Below are positions 45,501-55,946 of a stretch of DNA of 64,000 bases, piece after piece. The stretch lies in contig OZ020306.1 in assembly GCA_963971305.1 (NCBI GenBank), forward strand, positions 65,631,022-65,695,021, in the 5' to 3' direction. Both the position numbers and the translations under genes were made by a program. The notes beneath the pieces were generated by a model, which had not been told where the DNA came from, searched no databases, and saw only the letters and a program-made list of their open reading frames with translations. Origin of the DNA: Arcuatula senhousia (lineage: Eukaryota > Mollusca > Bivalvia > Mytilida > Mytilidae). How positions within the stretch are numbered: the stretch's first letter is position 1; each line of letters starts with the position of its first letter.

Positions 45501-48500
45501 GGCGGCCGTCGGAAAAAGTGGGCGGAAAATTTTTTTTCATCGGATCGTCTTGAAAATTGGTCATCTGGGTAAAGCGGGTATGCTGAGCTCAAATCTGCGA
45601 CCGGATTTGAAATCCGACTTACAGTTTCAAAATGGCGGCCATTTTACTACACCCGCCCCCTGAAAATGTCAACTTAGTCCGATTTCAACGAAATTTGATT
45701 TCTAGACTTATTTTGACGCACTGATTTGAATGGAACTCTATCCAAGGCGATTTTGGGCGACTTGTGTGTTGGCATCCCAACACAATTATACCTAGTTATT
45801 AAGTCGCCCAAAACAAAGTTTGGGAGACTTATTGTTTTTGCACCGTTTCTTATTATTATTATTATTATTATTCTTATTATTATTCTTCTGATTCTTTATC
45901 CAGAATTTGTCCTCCCTAGAACAAGAAAACGGTCCAAGGAAATTGAATAACACTTGTGAGATTGGATAGTGGGTCACTCAAAGTTGTGTAATGCACTTTT
46001 AAAATTTTCAAGATGGCCGCCGTTTCAAAATGGCGGCCATCGGAAAAAGTGGGCGGAAAATTTTTTTTCATCGGATCGTCTTAAAAATTGGTTGTCTGGG
46101 TAAAGCGGGTATGCTGAGTTCAAATCTGCGACCGGATTTGAAATCCGACTTACGATTTCAAAATGGCGGCCATTTTACTACACCCGCCCCCCTAAAAACG
46201 TCAACTTTGTCCGATTTCAACAAAATTTGATTTCTAGACTTATTTTGATGCACTGATTTGAATGGAACTCTATCCAAGGCGATTTTGGGCGACTTGTGTG
46301 TTGGCATCCCAACACAATTATACCTAGTTATTATTATTATTATTATTCTGATTCTTTATCGTAAAGTTGTCCTCCCTAATACAAGAAAACGGTCCAAGGA
46401 AATTGAATAACACTTGTGAGATTGGATAGTGGGTCACTCAAAGTTGTGTAATGCACTTTAAAAATTTTCAAGATGGCCGCCGTTTCAAAATGGCGGCCAT
46501 CGGAAAAAGTGGGCGGAAATTTTTTTTTCATCGGATCGTCTTGAAAATTGGTCATCTGGGTAAAGCGGATATGCTGAGCTCAAATCTGCGACCGGATTCG
46601 GAATCCGACTTACGGTTTTAAAATGGCGGCCATTTTACTACACCCGCCCCCCTAAAAACGTCAACTTTGTCCGATTTCAACGAAATTTGATTTCTACACT
46701 TATTTTGATGCACTGATTTGAATGGAACTCTATCCAAGGCGATTTTGGGCGACTTGTGTGTTGGCATCCCAACACAATTATACCTAGTTATTATTATTAT
46801 TATTTTTCTTAGTATTCTATAGTGTGAACTTGTCCCACCAATTTAAAGAACATCTTTTAAGTAAGGAAGCTGAAACTTCATATATCAAGAGTATGGAGTG
46901 TGAAATTGTGTAATCAGGTTTTTTTGCCAAAATCAAACGACCCCTTATAGGGTAAATAGGGGCCTAAAAATGGCTCCTCGAAATCAAAGTTTTATTTTAA
47001 GCGGCATTCGTAAACCGGCGGGAATATTAAAAATCTGTATATATATAAAATAGGTACTTACGAGAGGTATCATTCAAAAAAAGAATTTTGAAAATCGGAC
47101 TTACGGTTTTCAATATTTTGCAAAAAAACAAAAAAAGAAATTTAAAAGGGAGATAATCCTAATTGGATTTTGGGAAATTTTTTAAAATTTATTATTTTGA
47201 AATGAAAATTTGTATCTAAATACAAATGACAACAAAGTTCCAGACAATAAATTTTGCTACGCCTGACGCGCGTTTCGTCTATTCAAGACTCATCAGAGGC
47301 GCTCTACCAAAAATATTGAAAATGCCAAACACTGTATGAATATGAAGAGCATAGAACAGTATAACCAAAAATACCAAACTGGGGAACCAAATTATTACTA
47401 AGATATTCAACCTATGTCTGGGGTAGGAAGAACCTTAGGGTTTAGACAATTTTGAAATTTAGACGGATAATTTAAAGCTTTGATGTATTCTCCAACTCAA
47501 AAGTGTTGGTGCCGGAGCGGGCTAACCTCGGGGAATTTAAACTCCACCAGCAGTGCTAACCTTCACGTGTGTTCGAAATACAAATGACAACAAAGTTCCA
47601 GACAATAAATTTTGCTACGCCTGACGCGCGTTTCGTCTATTCAAGACTCATCAGAGGCGCTCTACCAAAAATATTGAAAATGCCAAACACTGTATGAATA
47701 TGAAGAGCATAGAACAGTATAACCAAAAATACCAAACTGGGGAACCAAATTATTACTAAGATATTCAACCTATGTCTGGGGTAGGAAGAACCTTAGGGTT
47801 TAGACAATTTTGAAATTTAGACGGATAATTTAAAGCTTTGATGTATTCTCCAACTCAAAAGTGTTGGTGCCGGAGCGGGCTAACCTCGGGGAATTTAAAC
47901 TCCACCAGCAGTGCTAACCTTCACGTGTGTTCGAAATACAAATGACAACAAAGTTCCAGACAATAAATTTTGCTACGCCTGACGCGCGTTTCGTCTATTC
48001 AAGACTCATCAGAGGCGCTCTACCAAAAATATTGAAAATGCCAAACACTGTATGAATATGAAGAGCATAGAACAGTATAACCAAAAATACCAAACTGGGG
48101 AACCAAATTATTACTAAGATATTCAACCTATGTCTGGGGTAGGAAGAACCTTAGGGTTTAGACAATTTTGAAATTTAGACGGATAATTTAAAGCTTTGAT
48201 GTATTCTCCAACTCAAAAGTGTTGGTGCCGGAGCGGGCTAACCTCGGGGAATTTAAACTCCACCAGCAGTGCTAACCTTCACGTGTGTTCGAAATACAAA
48301 TGACAAACAAAGTTCCAGACAATAAATTTTGCTACGCCTGACGCGCGTTTCGTCTATTCAAGACTCATCAGAGGCGTAAGGTAATTGGGGTATGCCGAGT
48401 TCATTTCTTATATGGAAAAAAATTTATCGGCCGCAATTTTCAAAATGGCCGCCACTTCCGGTAAAAATTGAACTTGCTCCGATTTTAACGAAAATTGATA

Positions 48501-51500
48501 TCTAGGGGTTTTAAAGGATGGCGAATTGAGGCGTGAAGTCGAAAATGTTGAAAAATTCAAAATGGCCGCCACTTCCGGTAAAAATTGAACTTGCTCCGAT
48601 TTTAACGAAAATTGATATCTAGGGGTTTTAAAGGATGGCGAATTGAGGCGTGCAGTCGAAAATGTTGAAAAATTCAAAATGGCCGCCACTTCCGGTAAAA
48701 ATTGAACTTGCTCCGATTTTAACGAAAATTGATATCTAGGGGTTTTAAAGGATGGCGAATTGAGGCGTGCAGTCGAAAATGTTGAAAAATTCAAAATGGC
48801 CGCCACTTCCGGTAAAAATTGAACTTGCTCCGATTTTAACGAAAATTGATATCTAGGGGTTTTAAAGGATGGCGAATTGAGGCGTGAAGTCGAAAATGTC
48901 GAAAAATTCAAAATGGCCGCCACTTCCGGTCAAAAATAAACTTGCTCCGATTTTTACGAAAATTGATATCTAGAGGTTTTAAAGGATGGTGAATTGAAGC
49001 GTGAAGTCGAAAATATCGAAAAATTCAAAATGGCCGCCACTTCCGGTAAAAATTGAAATTGGTCCGATTTTAACGAAAATTGATATCTAAGCTTTATAAT
49101 GGATGGCGAACACAAAAATATTCTTGAATAAGCCGGATATTAACAAAGAGGGGTACGTGAGGGGACATTTGTGACTCGCTTTGCGATCACAATTATACCT
49201 AGTTATTTTTCTTATTATTATTATTAAGTCGCCCAAAACAAAGTTTGGGAGACTTATTGTTTTTGCACCGTTTCTTATTAAGTCGCCCAAAACAAAGTTT
49301 GGGAGACTTATTGTTTTTACACCGTTTCTTATTATTATTATTAAGTCGCCCAAAACAAAGTTTGGGAGACTTATTGTTTTTGCACCGTTTCTTATTAAGT
49401 CGCCCAAAACAAAGTTTGGGAGACTTATTGTTTTTGCACCGTTTCTTATTATTATTATTATTATTATTCTTCTGATTCTTAATCATGAAGCTGTCCTCCC
49501 TAATACAAGAAAACGGTTTAAGAAAATTGAATAACACTTGTTGGATTTGATAGTGGGTCACTCAAAGGTGTGCAATCAAGTTTTGAAATTTTCAAGATGG
49601 CCGCCGTTTCAAAATGGCGGCCATCGGAAAAAGTGGGCGGAAATTTTTTTTTCATCGGATCGTCTTGAAAATTTGTCATCTGGGTAAAGCGTGTATTCTG
49701 AGTTCAAATCTGCGACCCGATTTGAAGTCCGACTTCCGGTTTCAAAATGGCGGCCATTTTACTACACCCGCCCCCCTTAAAATGTGAACTTTGTCCGATT
49801 TCAATGAAATTTGATTTCTATACATATTTTATTGTACTGAATGAGAAGAAATAGTATCCAAGGCGATTTTGGGCGACTTGTGTGTTGGCATCCCAACACA
49901 AATTATAGCTAGTTATTATTATTATTATTCTGATTCTTTATCGTAAAGTTGTCCTCCCTAATACAAGAAAGGGGTTCAAGGAAATTGAATAACACTTGTT
50001 GGATTGGATAGTGGGTCACTAAAAGGCGTGCATCCAAGTTTTGAAATTTTCAAGATGGCCGCCGTTTCAAAATGGCGGCCATCGGAAAAAGTGGGCGGAA
50101 ATTTTTTTTTCATCGGATCGTCTTGAAAATTGGTCATCTGGGTAAAGCGGGTATGCTGAATTCAAATCTGCGACCGGATTTGAAATCCGACTTCCGGTTT
50201 CAAAATGGCGGCCGTTTAACTACACCCGCCCCCCAAAAACGTCAACTTTGTCCGATTTCAACGAAATTTGATTTCTAGACATATTTTGATGTACTGATTT
50301 GAATGGAATACTATCCAAGGCGATTTTGGGCGACTTATGTGTTGGCATCCCAACACAATCAGCACTAGTTATTATTATTATTATTCTTCTGATTCTTTAT
50401 CGTAAAGTTGTCCTCCCTAATACAAGAAAATGGATCAAGGAAATTGAATAGCACTTGTTGGATTGGATAGTGGGTCACTCAAAGGAGTGTAATCAAGTTT
50501 TGAAATTTTCAAGATGGCCGCCGTTTCAAAATGGCGGCCGTCGGAAAAAGTGGGCGGAAAATTTTTTTTCATCGGATCGTCTTGAAAATTGGTCATCTGG
50601 GTAAAGCGGGTATGCTGATTTCAAATCTGCGACCAGATTTAAAATCCGACTTCCGGTTTCAAAATGGCGGCCATTGTACTACACCCGCCCCCCCCTTAAA
50701 AATGTGAACTTTGTCCAATTTCAATGAAATTTGATTTCTATACATATTTTATTGTACTGAATGGGAAGAAAAAGTATCCAAGGCGATTTTGGGCGACTTG
50801 TGTGTTGGCATCCCAACACAAATTATAGCTAGTTATTATTAAGTCGCCCAAAACAAAGTTTGGGAGACTTATTGTTTTTGCACCGTTTCTTATTAAGTCG
50901 CCCAAAACAAAGTTTGGGAGACTTATTGTTTTTGCACCGTTTCTTATTATTATTAAGTCGCCCAAAACAAAGTTTGGGAGACTTATTGTTTTTGCACCGT
51001 TTCTTATTATTATTATATCTCCCAAACACTATGTTTGGGAGATATATTGTTTTTACTCTGTTTCTTATTATTATTATTATTATTCTTTTTCTTCTTCCGG
51101 ACATGAACGTGTCCGAGCCACATCTCATAGAAGGACTTGATGGATATTCATGAAATTGTGTATGATGGTAAGGTGGGTCCCAAAGTTGGTAATAGGCTAT
51201 TCGGAATTTTCAAAATGGCTGCCGTTTCCATGGAAACAGCAAAAGGTCATAATATGGGACATTGAGATATCTCGGTTACCTAGGTGCTCAGGGTTCTGAA
51301 ATTTTGTAGGTTAATAGAGCAAAAGGAGCTCTTTAATAATGCGAAAAAAAATTTTGAAGCGATATTTACGGTTTTCGAGTTATTCACGAAAATGTGATTT
51401 TTTGGTCCCAAAAATGGGAAATTGTCAAAATACTACGATTTCCACAAAATTTGGTATCTAGAGGTTTCAAATGATAGTGAGTTTGGGTGCGATGTCAAAA

Positions 51501-54500
51501 TTAATGCAAGAGTGACAATATGCGTACGTTTGGGAGATATTTTTGTGTTGGGCATCCCCAACACAGTCAACACTAGTTATTATTATTATTATTCTTCTGA
51601 TTCTTTATCGTAAAGTTGTCCTCCCTAATACAAGAAAACGGTCCAAGGAAATTGAATGACACTTGTGAGATTGGATAGTGGGTCACTCAAAGTTGTGTAA
51701 TGCACTTTTGAAATTTTCAACATGGCCGCCGTTTCAAAATGGCGGCCATCGGAAAAAGTGGGCGGAAATTTTTTTTTCATCGGATCGTCTTGAAAATTGG
51801 TCATCTGGGTAAAGCGGGTATGCTGAACTCAAATCTGCGACCGGATTTTAAATCCGACTTATGGTTTCAAAATGGCGGCCATTTTACTACACCCGCCCCC
51901 CTAAAAACGTCAACTTTGTCCGATTTCAACGAAATTTGATTTCTAGACTTATTTTGATGCATTGATTTGAATTGAACTCTATCCAAGGCGATTTTGGGCG
52001 ACTTGTGTGTTGGCATCCCAACACAATTATACCTAGTTATTATTATTCTTCTGATTCTTTATCGTAAAGTTGTCCTCCCTAATACAAGAAAATGGTTCAA
52101 GGAAATTGAATAACACTTGTTGGATTGGATAGTGGGTCACTCAAAGGCGTGTAATCAAGTTTTGAAATTTTCAAGATGGCCGCCGTTTCAAAATGGCGGC
52201 CGTCGGAAAAAGTGGGCGGAAAATTTTTTTTCATCGGATCGTCTTGAAAATTGGTCATCTGGGTAAAGCGGGTATGCTGAATTCAAATCTGTGACCGGAT
52301 TTGAATTCCGACTTCCGGTTTAAAAATGGCGGCCATTTTACTACACCCGCCCCCCTTAAAAATGTGAACTATGTCCGATTTCAATGAAATTTGATTTCTA
52401 TACATATTTTATTGTACTGAATGAGAAGAAATAGTATCCAAGGCGATTTTGGGCGACTTGTGTGTTGGCATCCCAACACAAATTATAGCTAGTTATTATT
52501 ATTATTATTCTTCTGATTCTTTATCGTAAAGTTGTCCTCCCTAATTCAAGAAAATGGTTCAAGGAAATTGAATAACACTTGTTGGATTGGATAGTGGGTC
52601 ACTCAAAGGCGTGTAATCATGTTTTGAAATTTTCAAGATGGCCGCCGTTTCAAAATGGCGGCCGTCGGAAAAAGTGGGCGGAAATTTTTTTTTCATCGGA
52701 TCGTCTTGAAAATTGGTCATCTGGGTAAAGCGGGTATGCTGATTTCAAATCTGCGACCGGATTTGAAATCCGATTTCCGGTTTCAAAATGGCGGCCATTT
52801 AACTACACTTGCCCCCCTAAAAACGTCAACTTTGTCCGATTTCAACGAAATTTGATTTCTAGACTTCTTTTGATGCACTGATTTGAATGGAACTCTATCC
52901 AAGGCGATTTTGGGCGACTTGTGTGTTGGCATCCCAACACAATTATACCTAGTTATTAAGTCGCCCAAAACAAAGTTTGGGAGACTTATTGTTTTTGCAC
53001 CGTTTCTTATTATTATTATTATTATTATTCTTATTATTATTAAGTCGCCCAAAACAAAGTTTGGGAGACTTATTGTTTTTGCACCGTTTCTTATTATTAT
53101 TATTATTCTTCTGATTCTTTATCGTAAAGTTGTCCTCCCTAATACAAGAAAACGGTTCAAGGAAATTGAATAACACTTGTTGGATTGGATAGTGGGTCAC
53201 TCAAAGGCGTGTAATCATGTTTTGAAATTTTCAAGATGGCCGCCGTTTCAAAATGGCGGCCGTCGGAAAAAGTGGGCGGAAATTTTTTTTTCATCGGATC
53301 GTCTTGAAAATTGGTCATCTGGGTAAAGCGGGTATGCTGAACTCAAATCTGCGACCGGATTTGAAATCCGACTTACAGTTTCAAAATGGCGGCCATTTTA
53401 CTACACCCGCCCCCCTAAAAACGTCAACTTTGTCTGATTTCAACGAAATTTGATTTCTAGACTTATTTTGATGCACTGATTTGAATAGAACTCTATCCAA
53501 GGCGATTTTGGGCGACTTGTGTGTTGGCATCCCAACACAATTATACCTAGTTATTCTTCTGATTCTTTATCGAGAATTTGTCCTCCCTAATACAAGAAAA
53601 CAGTCCAAGGAAATTGAATAACACTTGTGAGATTGGATAGTGGGTCATTCAAAGTTGTGTAATGCACTTTTAAAATTTTCAAGATGGCCGCCGTTTCAAA
53701 ATGGCGGCCATCGGAAAAAGTGGGCGGAAAATTTTTTTTCTTCGGATCGTCTTGAAAATTGGTCATCTGGGTAAAGCGGGTATGCTGAGCTCAAATCTGC
53801 GACCGGATTTGGAATCCGACTTACGGTTTCAAAATGGCGGCCATTTTACTACACCCGCCCCCCTAAAAACGTCAACTTTGTCCGATTTCAACGAAATTTG
53901 ATTTCTAGACTTACTTTGATGCACTGATTTGAATGGAACTCTATCCAAGGCGATTTTGGGCGACTTGTGTGTTGGCATCCCAACACAATTATACCTAGTT
54001 ATTCTTATTATTATTATTCTTCTGATTCTTTATCGAGAATTTGTCCTCCCTAGTACAAGAAAACGGTTCAAGGAAATTGAATAACACTTGTGGGATTGGA
54101 TAGTGGGTCACTCAAAGTTGTGTAATGCACTTTCAAAATTTTCAAGATGGCCGCCGTTTCAAAATGGCGGCCATCGGAAAAAGTGGGCGGAAAATTTTTT
54201 TTCGTCGGATCGTCTTGAAAATTGGTCATCTGGGTAAAGCGGGTATGCTGAGTTCAAATCTGCGACCGGATTTGAATTCCGACTTACGGTTTCAAAATGG
54301 CGGCCATTTTACTACACCCACCCCCTTAAAAACGTCAACTTTGTCCGATTTCAACGAAATTTGATTTCTAGACTTATTTTGATGCACTGATTTGAATGGA
54401 ACTCTATCCAAGGCGATTTTGGGCGACTTGTGTGTTGGCATCCCAACACAATTATACCTAGTTATTCTTCTGATTCTTTATCGAGAATTTGTCCTCCCTA

Positions 54501-55910
54501 ATACAAGAAAACGGTCCAAGGAAATTCAATAACACTTGTGAGATTGGATAGTGGGTCACTCAAAGTTGTGTAATGCACTTTTAAAATTTTCAAGATGGCG
54601 GCCGTTTCAAAATGGCGGCCATCGGAAAAAGTGGGCGGAAATTTTTTTTTCATCGGATCGTCTTGAAAATTAGTCATCTGGGTAAAGCGGGTATGCTGAG
54701 CTCAAATCTGCGAACGGATTTGAAATCCGACCTCCGGTTTCAAAATGGCGGCCATTTTACTACACCCGCCCCCCTAAAAACGTCAACTTTGTCCGATTTC
54801 AACGAAATTTGATTTCTAGACTTATTTTGATGCACTGATTTGAATGGAACTCTATCCAAGGCGATTTTGGGCGACTTGTGTGTTGGCATTCCAACACAAT
54901 TATACCTAGTTAAAACATTGCTCCTGGACAAAATTTACAATTTTGAATGTTTTTCCGTTGAACAGGCTCATAATTTATCCTGCTTGAACTTCTAATAATT
55001 TCTCTCCAATTTGCAATCTACAAGTGTGGCCCTCGAAGCAGTCCCCATTGAGTCTACTCTTACCGAAATCTACAAATGAGTTCTAAACGTGCACATGCTA
55101 TTGCTCTTATCAACAAAGGACAATCTTTTTTTCGAAAGACTAATCGTTTTGATACCATCCTTATGTCAAGAGAGATTCAGAAAATTGTTTCGGTCCGTGA
55201 AGTTTTCACTTCCACGAATCGTGTTTAAAGTAGCCCTACACCACCGTTTTTTGTGGTGTCCATGTTTTATGCAAAATTGGGGACTACTGGAGATATTAAA
55301 GAAACCAAACCATGTGAGATGGCGATTGAAAAATAATGAATATAAAATGGTATGAATATCTACTAATTGTAATGTTTATAGCAAAACATTGCAGATTTGA
55401 TTTGACCGTGTTTAAGCAAGCTGAATTCGACACTCAAAAATTCCCCAAAAAGGTTGGCATTTCCTAAAAGTTTCCAAAGTTATTTGCTATATTTATAGCA
55501 AACACTATTTTGGAAAGGAACAAATGTGGTTTGACATAGTCATATATCGTAATATATGCTACAAGATCAGATAACTCCCACTTATCAAAAAAGATGTAAA
55601 ATCAAACTAATACGATAATGACGTTCTTTGCATGTCAAATAAATCTTACCTTGCAAATATGTCCTCTATATCCTTCTTATGTTTTACTGAAATATTGCAA
55701 TGTTAAAGTTATGGAATTATAAAAGAAAACTATATGATTCACTTTGTGATATGATTACGGACCATTAATATTATAAGAGGTTTGAATTATGCAAATAGCA
55801 AACGCCAGAAAAAGAAAGTTATGTAATTGTTACAATGTTGTATAATGAATCAGTTTTCGAAACTAGCCCTTCTTTTAATTCATGTACTTGTCAGTAAAGA
55901 TTCTTTATTG

Positions 55911-55946
<36 letters not shown>

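Larger units (their letters stand above)
44090..46797 (+). mobile_element. E6: type-1 element enclosing E7 and E9
   Basis: Head at 44090. The body resumes after E9 near 46328 and ends in CTAG at 46794-46797. Confidence 0.75.
41279..49202 (+). mobile_element. E2: type-2 element, split by seven nested elements
   Basis: Head ATGTCCCCGAAC ... GTGTCGGGGACAT at 41279. Its body resumes at about 46798 (TAGTGTGAACTTGTCCCACC), is broken by the 358-bp tandem insertion (47218-48376), and ends in AGGGGACATTTGTGACTCGC, hairpin, CTAG (49199-49202). Confidence 0.75.
49280..50832 (+). mobile_element. E11: type-1 element enclosing E12 and E13
   Basis: Head at 49280; body 50369-50832 with the AAATTATAGCTAG tail variant. 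Confidence 0.7.
50895..52492 (+). mobile_element. E15: type-1 element enclosing E16 and E17
   Basis: Head at 50895; body 52037-52492 with the AAATTATAGCTAG tail variant. Confidence 0.72.
50841..52952 (+). mobile_element. E14: type-1 element enclosing E15-E17
   Basis: Head at 50841; body 52493-52952, ending CCTAG. Confidence 0.72.
49226..54461 (+). mobile_element. E10: type-1 element enclosing E11-E19
   Basis: The head at 49226 is paired by bracket order with the tail ending at 54461. Its body resumes near 53999. Confidence 0.7.
41210..54908 (+). mobile_element. 13.7-kb nested block of 19 Helitron-like elements (outermost element E1)
   Basis: Made wholly of heads, bodies and tails of one element type in one orientation, plus a 1.15-kb insertion at 47218-48376. 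A head is a hairpin (AAGTCGCCCAAA ... TTTGGGAGACTT in type 1), then ATTGTTTTTGCACCGTTTCT and a TTA tract. A tail is the inverse of the head's first 8-13 bases, then a hairpin (TGTGTTGG/CCAACACA), then CTAG before TTATT. Counts are 15 type-1 heads and tails, 2 type 2, 1 type 3, 1 type 4. Pairing them like brackets closes exactly at 54908, with the outer head at 41210. The flanks are ACATAATT on the left and TTAAAACATT on the right. The 3' hairpin plus CTAG and subterminal inverted repeats suggest a Helentron/Helitron-like nonautonomous family (inference). The block is in caspase B intron 2. Confidence 0.85.

Noticed and set aside
47218..48376. Direct repeats considered as CRISPR-like or rDNA-spacer-like
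   Set aside because: The units are contiguous and 358 bp long with no unique spacers, and the context is clearly eukaryotic.
48408..48923. 171-codon repetitive ORF as a possible protein
   Set aside because: It is explained by a minisatellite with a period divisible by three; no start context, splice sites or domain. Kept only as a low-interest observation.
41138..53200. Long ORFs with N/K-rich or I/L-rich repeats (for example KKRCKNNKSPKLCFGRLN) in the 41-53 kb block
   Set aside because: They are translations of repeated head hairpins and TTA tracts, appear in several frames on both strands, and change length with repeat number.
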